A DNA stretch of 64,000 nt, taken from Rothia nasimurium. Lineage in GTDB: Bacteria > Actinomycetota > Actinomycetes > Actinomycetales > Micrococcaceae. The DNA lies in contig NZ_CAKMSR010000013.1 in NCBI RefSeq assembly GCF_928381705.1, positions 1 through 64,000 of the forward strand, in the 5' to 3' direction. The notes beneath the pieces are model-generated. The model did no database searches, was not told where the DNA came from, and was given only the letters and a program-made list of their open reading frames with translations. The position numbers and the translations under genes are program-made. This document shows positions 53,006 to 61,998 of the stretch, one piece after another. Every line of letters begins with the position of its first letter. The stretch's first letter is position 1.

Positions 53006-54208
53006 CTAGGTTCGGGTATCGGGGAGCGGGGCGTCCTCAGGGGCATCAGGTTGGCGGATAACTTTGAGCATCTGCCCGTCGACCATGCCCCGCAGGGCCG
53101 TGTCAAAGTCAAGGCGGGCGATGTCCCCGTAGAGCTCAATCATGGCCTCGTAAATATCGTCTGCACGCTGGGGGGTCTCTAAGAAAGACCAAATATCCCA
53201 ACCGATGATAGAGATACGTGAGAGCCTTCCTGATGTAGTCAGTAAGAAGCTATCCCCAATTGCCAAGCCCTCAGTGCCGGGGGCCCGCTGGTAGAGCTTG
53301 TCGCCACTTGTCCCACCCGTTACGGGCTCGGGGGCACACAGGTATTCAAAATCTGGGGTGAGCGGCGGAATACCTAGTCGCCCCGCAAGCAGGTCACGGA
53401 AGAAAGGGAGCGTCTCAGTAATCTCGCTGTAGGTCAGCTTGATAGCCCCGCCCACCCGGTTCAGAAGTCGGGCTAGTTCCCCTAGCCCCTGGGGCATCTG
53501 CTGCACCCCAGAGGACTGCAGAACAATCGTAAAGAGGGCGTCATCGAGCGGCAGGCGTTCCCAGCTCACCGGTGCCTGCCCGGTCTTATCCCGGTCAAGA
53601 ATTACCAGGTGCGAGAGGGTGTAGGTGCTGCCAGGCGCAGCGACTTTGAGCCCCCGCTGAGCGGGGTCGTACTGAACCTTTGGCGCATTTTCCTCTTCAA
53701 TCACCGAAAGGGGCTTGGGGTAGGGCATGATGCTCAGGTCATCGACGTTGACCACGGCCGTCTCGTCACTGAGGTAGGCAAAAGAGGCCCCCAGCACGCT
53801 GGCAGCGGTAGTTTTACCGGTGCCAGAAGCTGCCACCAGGCCCACGGCTTGCCCGCTCTCGGCGTCGCCTAATACAGCGGCGTGCAAGAGGTGCTTGTTC
53901 CCCGCATGGGCTTTGAGCAGGTGCATGGTGACGTGCACCGTAAGGCGCTCGGCTGCAAGCCCCTCATCAGAGCTATCAATAGTGGTAGTTTCAAGGCCCT
54001 TGGGGTAGGCAGCTACCACGTCGGCAGCTGACCGCCGGGTCAGCACGACCAGGCGGACGTCCTCCGCATGGGCCTCCGTGAGGGGGTCAATAATCTGTGG
54101 GGTTAGGGACCCCCAGGCACGCAGGGAGTCCTCCCAGAGCCGGTCCGACGCGTCCTCAAAGACCACCAGCACCGGAACGTCTGCGGGGTGAAGCAACAGG
54201 CCGCGCAT
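53006..54208 (-). CDS. HPrK-like P-loop and PqqD-like domain protein
   Basis: 400 residues. The middle contains a P-loop LVAASGTGKTTAASVL (about 133-148) and SDETAVVN nearby, the arrangement of HPr kinase/phosphorylase-like domains found outside sugar control. The C-terminal 90 residues (GRLSRISIIGWDIWSFLETPQRADDIYEAMIELYGDIARLDFDTALRGMVDGQMLKVI) resemble a PqqD-like winged-helix, as used to hold peptide precursors. AAAGGAG overlapping the dcd stop makes it an operon partner of dcd. It may belong to a peptide-modification pathway, but no precursor gene was found. Confidence 0.78.
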   Translation of the reverse strand: MRGLLLHPADVPVLVVFEDASDRLWEDSLRAWGSLTPQIIDPLTEAHAEDVRLVVLTRRSAADVVAAYPKGLETTTIDSSDEGLAAERLTVHVTMHLLKAHAGNKHLLHAAVLGDAESGQAVGLVAASGTGKTTAASVLGASFAYLSDETAVVNVDDLSIMPYPKPLSVIEEENAPKVQYDPAQRGLKVAAPGSTYTLSHLVILDRDKTGQAPVSWERLPLDDALFTIVLQSSGVQQMPQGLGELARLLNRVGGAIKLTYSEITETLPFFRDLLAGRLGIPPLTPDFEYLCAPEPVTGGTSGDKLYQRAPGTEGLAIGDSFLLTTSGRLSRISIIGWDIWSFLETPQRADDIYEAMIELYGDIARLDFDTALRGMVDGQMLKVIRQPDAPEDAPLPDTRT

Positions 54209-54217
54209 GGGGCTCCT

Positions 54218-54814
54218 TTAGCTGGTCGGGGTATCGGTAGGGATGAGGGTCTTATGGAAGTTCAGGTAGCTGCGCGAGGCGGTGGGGCCGCGCTGGCCCT
54301 GGTAGCGGTTGCCGTAGGCTCCTGACCCGTAGGGGTGCTCGGTTGCGCTGGTGAGCTGGAAGAAGCAAAGCTGGCCGACCTTAGAGCCCGGCCAGAGCAT
54401 AATCGGCAGGGTCGCCATATTCGACAGCTCCAGGGTCACATGGCCCGAGAAGCCGGGGTCGATAAAACCGGCGGTGGAGTGGGTGAGCAGGCCCAGACGC
54501 CCCAGGGAGGACTTGCCCTCAAGTCGGGCAGCAATATTATCGGGCAGGGTCACCTTCTCGTAGGTTGCACCCAGCACGAATTCGCCAGGGTGCAGGATGA
54601 AGGGCTCATCGGGTGCCACCTTTACCAGGCGGGTGAGGTCTTCCTGGGCCTGGGAGGGGTCGATGTAGGGGTACTTGTGGTTGTCGAAGAGCCTGAAAAA
54701 GCGGTCAATGCGCACGTCAACCGAGGCGGGCTGAATCATTGACGGGTCGTAGGGCTCTAGGGCAATTCGCCCGGCATCAATTTCTTTGCGGATATCCTGA
54801 TCAGAAAATAGCAC
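54218..54814 (-). CDS. dcd: dCTP deaminase
   Basis: 198 residues. [73 protein letters not shown] (catalytic Glu and substrate site, about 112-140) and [12 protein letters not shown] are family hallmarks. It deaminates dCTP to feed dTMP synthesis; the actinobacterial form may release dUMP directly. The start is a GTG at 54814. Nine bp separate its stop from the next gene. Confidence 0.97.
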   Translation of the reverse strand: MLFSDQDIRKEIDAGRIALEPYDPSMIQPASVDVRIDRFFRLFDNHKYPYIDPSQAQEDLTRLVKVAPDEPFILHPGEFVLGATYEKVTLPDNIAARLEGKSSLGRLGLLTHSTAGFIDPGFSGHVTLELSNMATLPIMLWPGSKVGQLCFFQLTSATEHPYGSGAYGNRYQGQRGPTASRSYLNFHKTLIPTDTPTS

Positions 54815-54951
54815 ACTTCAAAAATACCGCACTTCAACAGCACCAGGCTGATGCCCTATATACAGCGTGGCGTAGTCCACCCTCTATTCTGTGGGAAAGA
54901 GACGTACTCTTAAAATCAAAGAATCTTCCCTCACTCGCATGAAAGCAGACT

Positions 54952-56055
54952 ATGACTCCCCTAGTGCTATGCACGCTCACCATTATTGTGACGCTGGCTG
55001 TGAGCGGTTACGCCAAGGCGAAAGAGCCTTCCAGCACGGTTACCGCTATCGTCAATCTCAAGCTAGATCAGTGGCTGCCGGTTAAGCCGATTGCCAGGGT
55101 CTTGCCCTGGGCAGAGCTGGCCCTGGCGGCCGTCCTTTTCTTTGCCCCCGGCATTATCCAGATTCTTGCGGCTATAGCCGCCCTGCTGCTCTTTATTGGT
55201 TACTGGGCCGTTATCGCACGGGCTGTGGTTCAGGGTAATACCGCCAGCTGTAACTGTTTCGGGTCGGCTTCTACCGCCCCCGTCTCGGTCTACACCCTGG
55301 TTCGTAACACGGCCCTCCTGTTGGCTGCCTGCGGCGCCCTCATCGGGGCCCTGGCCACCGGCGGTTCAGCCCTGACCATGCTCCTGGCCCTCGACGCCAA
55401 CGGTTGGCTCTGGGTGATTGGTGCCGGCCTGGCCTCGCTGACCCTCTGGGCGATTTACCGCTCTGAGCTGGTTCCTGCTGCCGAGGAAGAGAAGCCCGCA
55501 CCGGCCCTTGAATCGCCCGTGGATGAGGAGGGCGAGTACGTCCGTACCCCTGTCCCCTTCGCACCCCTCTACTACCCCCACGAGGACCGCTCCCTGCCTG
55601 CCGGTTCAGGCGAACAAACCAGCCTGCGTGACCTGGCCCTGCAGCAGGCCCGTGTGCTTTTCTTCGTCTCCCCCGGTTGCGGTCACTGCCACCAGGTCAT
55701 CGGCAAGATTGACGAATGGCAGCAGCAGCTACCCATGCTTGGCATTCACCCGGTCGTATCAAACGACTCCGATATCGACCGCTTCAGTTTCACCGGCGAT
55801 ATCCAGGCCTTTGTTGACCCCGGCTTTAAAACCCAGCGCATTTTCGGCAACGGCACCCCCAGCGCTGTCGCGCTCGGTGCGGACGGCCTTCTGGCAGGCG
55901 GGCCGGTCTTCGGTGGTGGCAGGGTCATGAGCTTCGTCGAAGACATCATTGCTGAGATTAACGCTGACTACGAGAACCATGTAGAGGCAGATGCTGATGA
56001 GGACGACAGCCAGCTCACCTCAGACTACGAAATCGTCGCGGATGACCGCCAGTAG
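54952..56055 (+). CDS. MauE/DoxX-like membrane protein fused to thioredoxin-like domain
   Basis: 367 residues. The N-terminal half has four hydrophobic segments and the MauE-type loop NTASCNCFGSAS (about 97-108). After an acidic linker, the C-terminal domain has VLFFVSPGCGHCHQVIGKI (about 240) with a CGHC redox pair, and an acidic tail. MauE and MauD normally mature disulfide-containing periplasmic proteins; here both functions are joined. The gene is divergent from dcd and the HPrK/PqqD-like gene. No obvious Shine-Dalgarno precedes the ATG at 54952. A redox substrate is not visible nearby. Confidence 0.82.
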   Translation: MTPLVLCTLTIIVTLAVSGYAKAKEPSSTVTAIVNLKLDQWLPVKPIARVLPWAELALAAVLFFAPGIIQILAAIAALLLFIGYWAVIARAVVQGNTASCNCFGSASTAPVSVYTLVRNTALLLAACGALIGALATGGSALTMLLALDANGWLWVIGAGLASLTLWAIYRSELVPAAEEEKPAPALESPVDEEGEYVRTPVPFAPLYYPHEDRSLPAGSGEQTSLRDLALQQARVLFFVSPGCGHCHQVIGKIDEWQQQLPMLGIHPVVSNDSDIDRFSFTGDIQAFVDPGFKTQRIFGNGTPSAVALGADGLLAGGPVFGGGRVMSFVEDIIAEINADYENHVEADADEDDSQLTSDYEIVADDRQ

Positions 56056-56085
56056 TTTCTAGGGCCTGTTCCCAGCAGATAGGCC

Positions 56086-56127
56086 AAGGCCCGGGGTTCC
56101 CCTGATATCAGGGGAACCCCGGGCCTT
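56086..56127. terminator. Perfect 42-bp palindrome, bidirectional terminator
   Basis: Left arm AAGGCCCGGGGTTCCCCTGA and right arm TCAGGGGAACCCCGGGCCTT meet at TA with no loop. It lies between two convergent stops; TTTCTTT follows on the plus strand. Confidence 0.9.
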
Positions 56128-56149
56128 TCTTTAGCCTGTGAGCGCCTGG

Positions 56150-56845
56150 CTACAGGATATTGAACTGCTGCAGGGTCTCTTCTGGGAGCACTGCGGCAAC
56201 AGCCAGGGCCAGCAGGAAGAGCAGGGAGATGACGCCCACGGTGGTGGACTTCCAGCCGGGGTGCAGCTCGTTGAAGGTCACCAGGCCGGGGTGCTGCTTG
56301 TTCATCTGGGTCACGTTGATAACCTGGTAGACGGTGGTCTGGGGGGCAATTGCGGTGGCGATGGAGCGCAGGGTTTTGGCGTCCCAGATACGCCCGTCAA
56401 GGCGGAAAACACGCTTGCCCTTGGCGTTCACGGCCCAGAGGGCAGGCACCCCCTTGTAGCGCAAAGCTGCCATGCCGGTTAGCTCCTTGCCCGCTGCCTG
56501 GCGGGGGGTGAGACGCTCAGCGAAGACTGTCTGAGAAATCGAGCTGAGCTCGGCAGCCTGCCATCCGAACAGGCGTCCGCTCAGCACGTGGGTTTCGGTC
56601 TTAACCACAATCTGAGGGCGCAGGGTGGAGTAGATAGCAAAGAGGGCACCCAGGGTAATCAGGCCCAGAAGCACCATAAAGACCGGGGTGGGGCGCTTGG
56701 CCACCATGAACCAGATGCAGGCTAAAGCCAGCACACCCGCGGGTACACCCGCGATGAGGCGGCGGTGGTAGGAGTTGATTCGGGGGTGAAAGATCTTCGT
56801 GACGGCCCCGTATTTATCGGGTACCTGGTGAGCGTGTTCTGCCAT
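56150..56845 (-). CDS. Membrane protein, possibly with PH-like domain, unknown function
   Basis: 231 residues, not firmly recognised. Two helices near the N-terminus (about 32-48 and 52-72) are followed by a globular part with Val/Leu strands (IVVKTETHVLSGRLFGWQAAELSSISQTVF) like bacterial PH-like (bPH) domains, and a final helix (about 205-220). The ATG at 56845 has no clear ribosome-binding site. Confidence 0.7.
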   Translation of the reverse strand: MAEHAHQVPDKYGAVTKIFHPRINSYHRRLIAGVPAGVLALACIWFMVAKRPTPVFMVLLGLITLGALFAIYSTLRPQIVVKTETHVLSGRLFGWQAAELSSISQTVFAERLTPRQAAGKELTGMAALRYKGVPALWAVNAKGKRVFRLDGRIWDAKTLRSIATAIAPQTTVYQVINVTQMNKQHPGLVTFNELHPGWKSTTVGVISLLFLLALAVAAVLPEETLQQFNIL

Positions 56846-56909
56846 GGCTCTACTCTATCGGCAGTACCGCCCAAACGGGGCGTAAGCGCATGTGAGCTAC
56901 ATTTAAAGG

Positions 56910-57890
56910 GTGCATTTTAGATCTTCAGTAGACCGTGTTTTAGCCTGGTGGTTGTTGGGCGTCCTTGCCGCGCTTTTTATCGCTCTTGTTTCTTTAGCCC
57001 TCATTAACCGTCTGGTCTACGGGCCGCAGGGGCAGGTGCGCGCCTACTTCGCTGCGGCGCGGGAGGGCGACGGTTCTAAGGCCCTGGGTATCTTGGGTGC
57101 CCAGGTTCCTGATGCCAGCGCCGCTATGCTCGATGGGGATGCACTGCAGGCCTCCTTTGCCGGTCTCAAAGATCTTTCGACCGAAACTGTCACTGTGACG
57201 GACGGCGGGGAGCGGGCCACCGTGACCGTTACCTACACCCTCGATGGGCAGGCAGGCAGCACAGATTTCCAGCTGCATAAGGTGGGCTCCCACTGGGGAG
57301 TTTTTGACCAGTGGCAGATTGACGCCGGTGAACTGCCGACCGTGGAAATTACCTCGAATTCGGTAGAGGCAGCTACCCTCAATAACACTAAGGTGGCGGT
57401 TGAGGGTGGCTCCCGCGAGTTTGCGGTGCTCTACCCCGGCTCTTATACGGTCACCTATGAGTCAGCACTGTATACCGCTGGGTCGCAGACGGTCGATGTG
57501 ACGGCCCCCAGTAGTGAGCCGTCCACCCTTGCTGTAGACCTCACCCCTTCTGAAACTGCGGTGACCTCGGTTCAGCAGCAGATTAAGACCTATCTTGATA
57601 CCTGTGCCGCGCAGAGCTCCCTCTACCCCACCGGCTGTCCCTTTGAGTACGACTTTTCAGGTCGAGTGGACGGCGATGTGACCTGGCTTGTCACGAAGTA
57701 CCCCCAGCCAGAGGTGACTTTGGCCGGGGGCAAGTGGGCCCTGGGCAAGAGCAGCGGTGAGGCAGAGATTTCCTTTACCGAGCTTGACCTCTATACGGGC
57801 AAGACCCAGCAGGTCACCGAGACAGTTCCTTTTACCCTGGCTGGTTCGCTCTCTGCCAGCGGGGAGACTCTCACCTTTACCCCCCGCTGA
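56910..57890 (+). CDS. Membrane-anchored extracellular protein, unknown function
   Basis: 326 residues. One helix near the N-terminus (about 10-32, LAWWLLGVLAALFIALVSLALI) is followed by an extracellular all-beta region with three parts; two Cys near DTCAAQ and TGCPF could pair. It may bind a cell-wall component, but this is only a guess. The GTG at 56910 is the only early start that keeps the helix; AAAGGG touches it directly, so initiation may be leaderless. It is convergent with the NHL gene 17 bp away. Confidence 0.72.
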   Translation: MHFRSSVDRVLAWWLLGVLAALFIALVSLALINRLVYGPQGQVRAYFAAAREGDGSKALGILGAQVPDASAAMLDGDALQASFAGLKDLSTETVTVTDGGERATVTVTYTLDGQAGSTDFQLHKVGSHWGVFDQWQIDAGELPTVEITSNSVEAATLNNTKVAVEGGSREFAVLYPGSYTVTYESALYTAGSQTVDVTAPSSEPSTLAVDLTPSETAVTSVQQQIKTYLDTCAAQSSLYPTGCPFEYDFSGRVDGDVTWLVTKYPQPEVTLAGGKWALGKSSGEAEISFTELDLYTGKTQQVTETVPFTLAGSLSASGETLTFTPR

Positions 57891-57907
57891 CTAAACGTCA
57901 CTTTTGC

Positions 57908-59839
57908 CTAGTTCACCCCGCGCAAATCGAGCACCAGGTGGGCCTCGTCTGCATCGTCACCGGTGACGATGACGGGCAGGCCCCAGTCCTGCTGGTAGAG
58001 GTGGCAGGCAGCGTGGTCGGGGATTTCCCCGCCGGGCTCACCGTCGCAGGCAGCGGCACGAGCGGTGATATGCAGGACGGCTTCGGTAATCTCGGGGTTG
58101 AGTACCAGGTGGCGGGTCAGGCCCTGGGAGGTTCCAGCACCTTCGAGGATGAAGTTCTCGGGGGTGGATGAAATCTTAAGCTGGGTGGGGTCGCCCCAGC
58201 GGGTATCGAGCTTCTGGCCGGTGGGAGCGGTGAAGCGGGCGGTGAAGTCCAGGGTTCCACCGGTCAGCTGGGTGGATTTACGGGTAACCTGGGAGGCCCC
58301 CTCATCCACGTGTTGCATGGCCTCGGGAATAGCCGCGCGCACCAGCTGGTGGGCGTTGGCTTCCACGACGATGAGGCGGGCGCCGCCGTCCTCGGTCTCT
58401 TCGACCAGCAGGTCGGAGGGCTCAGCGAAGCCGCGGTCTAGGGTGCCGAGGGCGCCGGTGGCCGGGTCGAAGCGGCGGATAGCGCCGTTGTAGGTGTCGG
58501 CGATGGCGATGGAGCCGTCGGGCAGTTCGGTGAGTCCCAGGCAGTGCTGCATGCGGGCGTCCTCGCAGGGGCCATCGACAAAGCCGAAGTCGAAGAGGCC
58601 GATGCCCACGGCGGAGCTAACGGTCGCTGCGCCCTTGTCAAAGGTGATGTGGCGCAGGGCGGAGGTTTCGGAGTCGGCAACCCAGATGGAGCCGTCGCGG
58701 GCTTCGATAATGCCGGAGGACTGGGCGAACCAGGAGTCGGCGGCCGCGCCGTCCTTGAGCCCCTCAGCGCCGGTACCCGCGAAAACAGCCAGCTGGCCGG
58801 TTACGGGGTCGAAGCTGAAGATCTGGTGGGTGCCTGCCATAGCAATCAGGAAGGCGGACGCCTCACGGGAGTAGACCAGGTCCCAGGGAGACGACAGGGC
58901 GACAGAGCGGGGATCAGCACCCTCTGCAATGACGTTGGGGTCGGTGCGGGCGGTGTCGCCATCAATCAGGCGCTGGGCGCCGGAGCCTGCCAGGGTGGTG
59001 ACGGTTCCATCGGCTAGGCGCAGGCCGCGTACCCGGTGGTTGACGGAGTCGGCGATGAGGACGTCCGCACCCAGGGTCTCGCGCAGTTCGGCAGGTACCA
59101 GGGCCAGGCCCTGGGGTTCGTTGAAGCGGGCGGTGGTGGCGTCGCCGTCCGCGTAGCCCTTCTCGGGGCCGCCGAAGCTGGCCAGGGGGGTTTCAAGGTC
59201 ACCCTCGACCTGCACCAGGCGGTGGCGGGCGGTGTCGGTGACCAGGTAGGTGCCGGGACGTCCGGCCAGGTCTTCGGGTAGGGCCAGCGCCTTGCCGGGG
59301 AAGGCAAAGGTGCCCTGGGGCTTGGGGCGGGGCACGTAGGGGCCGTCGCCGCGGTGCAGGGTACCCTTGGCTTCGTGCTCTTCAACGAGTTCGCGCACCA
59401 GGGAGGTGAGGCCCTTAACGTGGCCCTCACCGGAGAGGTGGGCGACGATGTAGCCTTCGGGGTCAACGACGACCAGGGTAGGCCAGGCACGGGCGGTGTA
59501 GGCGTTCCAGGTGTCCAGGTTGGGGTCGTCGAGCACGGGGTGGGTGATGTCGTAGCGGTCGACGGCGGCGGCGAGCGCCACCGGGTCGGCTTCGTGTTCG
59601 AACTTGGGTGAGTGCACGCCGACGGTAACGAGGACGTCTGCGAATTCTTCTTCGAGGGGGCGCAGCTCATCGAGCACATGCAGGCAGTTCATGCAGCAGA
59701 AGGTCCAGAAGTCGAGGATGACGATTTTTCCGCGCAGGCTTTCGAGGGAAAGCTGTTTGTCGCCGGTGTTGAGCCAGCCTCGGCCGACAAGTTCTGAGGC
59801 GCGGACTTTGGTCTGGCGTGCGGCTGCATTCTCTGCCAT
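57908..59839 (-). CDS. Thioredoxin-like protein with NHL-repeat domain (NHLRC2-like)
   Basis: 643 residues. The N-terminal thioredoxin-like domain has LDFWTFCCMNCLHVLDELRPLE (about 48-69), a CxxC-type CMNC centre. After it come NHL-type propeller blades (DVLIADSVNHRVRGLRLADGTVTTLAG and SIAIADTYNGAIRRFDPATG) and a C-terminal beta-rich domain with Cys near YEAAC...HAACHLY. No signal peptide is seen. The ATG at 59839 follows AAGGAG. It is related to NHLRC2-type proteins of unclear function. Confidence 0.88.
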   Translation of the reverse strand: MAENAAARQTKVRASELVGRGWLNTGDKQLSLESLRGKIVILDFWTFCCMNCLHVLDELRPLEEEFADVLVTVGVHSPKFEHEADPVALAAAVDRYDITHPVLDDPNLDTWNAYTARAWPTLVVVDPEGYIVAHLSGEGHVKGLTSLVRELVEEHEAKGTLHRGDGPYVPRPKPQGTFAFPGKALALPEDLAGRPGTYLVTDTARHRLVQVEGDLETPLASFGGPEKGYADGDATTARFNEPQGLALVPAELRETLGADVLIADSVNHRVRGLRLADGTVTTLAGSGAQRLIDGDTARTDPNVIAEGADPRSVALSSPWDLVYSREASAFLIAMAGTHQIFSFDPVTGQLAVFAGTGAEGLKDGAAADSWFAQSSGIIEARDGSIWVADSETSALRHITFDKGAATVSSAVGIGLFDFGFVDGPCEDARMQHCLGLTELPDGSIAIADTYNGAIRRFDPATGALGTLDRGFAEPSDLLVEETEDGGARLIVVEANAHQLVRAAIPEAMQHVDEGASQVTRKSTQLTGGTLDFTARFTAPTGQKLDTRWGDPTQLKISSTPENFILEGAGTSQGLTRHLVLNPEITEAVLHITARAAACDGEPGGEIPDHAACHLYQQDWGLPVIVTGDDADEAHLVLDLRGVN

Positions 59840-60093
59840 GGTTCTCCTTCTGTGGTGCGCGGCTCAGGCGCAAGATTCAGTTACCCACCAGCCTAGTGGG
59901 CTGCTGGGTGCGGGGGCATTTGTTGCGTTCTGTGTAGGGGCTGGCGTCATAGTACTCAACTGTGCGTAACACTTGCGTAACGGTTAGGATTATCTGCAGC
60001 TGCCACCGGGTGCGCGGGCGGGAAGTTTTTGCGGACGCCGGTGGTTAAAGCAGGTGCGCACATGTGGGTGCGCTGTAGCTCAAGAAGGTATGT

Positions 60094-61458
60094 GTGACGC
60101 TTACACGCGAGATAAAGCAGCCGGTATCTGATACCCGTTTGGCCCGGTCTTTGCAGCCGCGGCATCTGTCGATGATTGCTATGGGCGGGGCGATTGGTGC
60201 TGGCCTGTTGGTGGCTTCGTCGACGGCTATTGTGACGGCGGGCCCTGCCGTTATTGTGACCTATCTGCTGGCTGGCACGGTGTTAGTGCTGGTGATGCGG
60301 ATGCTGGGTGAGATGGCTGCCCGGACTCCTGAGACGGGGTCTTTTTCTGTCTATGCCCGTCGCTATATTGGCCGGTGGGCTGGGTTCTCGGTGGGCTGGT
60401 TGTACTGGTGGTTTTGGTCGGTAACGGTGGCGATTGAGGCTACAGCGGCCGCCACTATTGTGAGTGGCTGGTGGCCGGCGGCTCCTCAGTGGCTGGTGGC
60501 TCTGGTGTTGGTTCTGGCTTTTATGGGTTTGAATCTGCTGTCGGTGCGCTCTTACGGTGAGGCGGAGTTCTGGTTTTCCTCCATCAAGATTGGGGCGATT
60601 GCCGTGATTATTGTGGTGGGTCTGCTGGCTGTGCTGGGGCTGATCCCTAACTCCACGGCGTCCTTTGCTAACTACACGGCGGGGGGCGGCTTCTTTGCTA
60701 ACGGTGTGGGCGCGATTTTTACCGCCCTGTTAGCGGTGATTTTTTCGATGTTTGGGGCTGAGATTGCCACGGTAGCAGCCGGTGAGTCTAGTAACCCTGC
60801 GGTTGCTGTGGCCAAAGCGGTACGGTCGGTGATTTTCCGGGTGCTCTTCTTCTATGTGGGGTCTATTGCGGTGACCCTACTGGTGATTCCCTGGACCATG
60901 GTGACGGCTGGCTCCTCCCCCTTTGTCACCATGTTCGAGGCCTTGGGTATTCCCTATGCCGGGTTGGCCATGAATATTGTGGTGCTCACGGCCCTGCTGT
61001 CGTGCTTGAACGCTAGTCTTTATGCTGCCTCGCGCATGGTCTTTGCCCTGGCAGAACAGGGGGACGCCCCGCGCGCCTTTTCCCGCGTTTCTAGTACCCG
61101 GGCGCCCCGCAACGCCATTGTGCTCTCGTCTCTTATCGGGGTGGTGTCGGTGGCCCTCAACTATTTCATGCCCGAGCAGGTCTTCTCCCTGCTGGTGAAC
61201 TCCACTGGCGGGGTTGGCATCTTTGTCTGGCTGATTGTGGCGGTCTCCCATCTGCGGAGCCGTAGGCTAGATGGTGAAGGGGGAAGCGGCGTCATCAACT
61301 ACATCCTCATCGTGGGTCTGTTAGCCCTGCTGGTGTACATGGGTATTACCGAAGCCCATCGCCTAGAGGTGCTCATATCGGTCACGGTTGCTGTGGTACT
61401 TGCCGCCCTGGGTGCCTTCACCCATCGTCATAGTACGACTGTTTCATCACATCGCTAA
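60094..61458 (+). CDS. Amino-acid permease (APC family)
   Basis: 454 residues, 12 membrane helices. LQPRHLSMIAMGGAIGAGLLVASS and ETGSFSVYARRYIGRWAGFSVGWLYWWFW are the GabP/AnsP-type signatures of the amino acid permease family. The GTG at 60094 follows AGAAGG by five bases. The coding DNA ends codons unusually often in G or T compared with neighbours. The substrate is not clear; it differs from the cycA-type gene at 6306. Confidence 0.9.
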   Translation: MTLTREIKQPVSDTRLARSLQPRHLSMIAMGGAIGAGLLVASSTAIVTAGPAVIVTYLLAGTVLVLVMRMLGEMAARTPETGSFSVYARRYIGRWAGFSVGWLYWWFWSVTVAIEATAAATIVSGWWPAAPQWLVALVLVLAFMGLNLLSVRSYGEAEFWFSSIKIGAIAVIIVVGLLAVLGLIPNSTASFANYTAGGGFFANGVGAIFTALLAVIFSMFGAEIATVAAGESSNPAVAVAKAVRSVIFRVLFFYVGSIAVTLLVIPWTMVTAGSSPFVTMFEALGIPYAGLAMNIVVLTALLSCLNASLYAASRMVFALAEQGDAPRAFSRVSSTRAPRNAIVLSSLIGVVSVALNYFMPEQVFSLLVNSTGGVGIFVWLIVAVSHLRSRRLDGEGGSGVINYILIVGLLALLVYMGITEAHRLEVLISVTVAVVLAALGAFTHRHSTTVSSHR

Positions 61459-61465
61459 GATTTTT

Positions 61466-61560
61466 AGGGGACACCCCGGGCCAGCGGCACTCTAAGAGCA
61501 GCCCAGAAACCGGGGGTACCCGCCCCAGCTTGTCCCCCAAGCGGTCTTTTTTCAAGGGTT
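61466..61560 (+). terminator. Complex hairpin followed by a T-run
   Basis: GGGGACA at 61467-61473 pairs with TGTCCCC at 61531-61537, with GC-rich stems between. TCTTTTTTC begins near 61545. It probably ends the permease transcript. Confidence 0.55.
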
Positions 61561-61593
61561 CTCCCAGGTAAACGAAAGAAAACGCCTGTCTTA

Positions 61594-61670
61594 GGGTGGT
61601 TAGATTAAAGAGACCTTCGGTTCGGCACCAGAGTTTTCCCGCTCTGCCCCGACCCAATCTAACCCCACCT
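61594..61670 (+). promoter_or_regulatory. Structured RNA leader of the 69-aa gene, unassigned
   Basis: TTAGATT (61600-61606) pairs exactly with AATCTAA (61656-61662); GGGTGG before it and CCCCACC after it extend the stem with a two-base bulge. Inside, GGTTCGG pairs with CCGACC around a CAGAG/CTCTG hairpin. The structure ends 11-12 nt before the ribosome-binding site GGAGG. It does not fit a riboswitch class I recognise. Confidence 0.55.
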
Positions 61671-61692
61671 TTACGATGTTTGGAGGCTTCTG

Positions 61693-61902
61693 ATGACCCA
61701 GCACACTGCAGCTCCCTCGTCATCGCCCCTGTTTGAGAAAATCTCTCAGATTTCTGCCCGCCTAGAGCAGGTCAGCCCGCTGAGTGGTCCGATTCCCACC
61801 GTCCCGTCGGTAAGCAGCCAGGTGGCCTCCGGCGGCACCCGTTTTGCTGAGCCCGCTGAGGCAGACACCCAGCCCGTTCAGCCCTGGAGCCAGGCCTCCT
61901 AG
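61693..61902 (+). CDS. Small Ser/Pro-rich protein, unknown function
   Basis: 69 residues, rich in Ser, Pro, Gln and Ala; no membrane helix or signal. SPLFEKISQISARLEQV (about 12-28) may be a short helix. A strong ribosome-binding site, GGAGG, sits 6 bp before the ATG. A perfect palindromic terminator follows, and a structured leader precedes, so expression of this small gene is likely. No known family. Confidence 0.6.
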   Translation: MTQHTAAPSSSPLFEKISQISARLEQVSPLSGPIPTVPSVSSQVASGGTRFAEPAEADTQPVQPWSQAS

Positions 61903-61928
61903 CGCAAAACCTCATAGGGGATAAAGAC

Positions 61929-61968
61929 AGACGAAAGCCCGGGCAGGTACCTGCCCGGGCTTTCGTCT
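61929..61968. terminator. Perfect 40-bp palindrome, bidirectional terminator
   Basis: AGACGAAAGCCCGGGCAGGT meets its exact reverse complement with no loop, between the small plus-strand gene and the convergent CtaG-type gene. Confidence 0.88.
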
Positions 61969-61998
61969 AGTCAGATGCGCCCTACCCCTCGCAGAGAT

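Noticed and set aside
61594..61670. Known riboswitch class
   Set aside because: The conserved cores of TPP, SAM, glycine, cobalamin and cyclic di-AMP riboswitches were not found.
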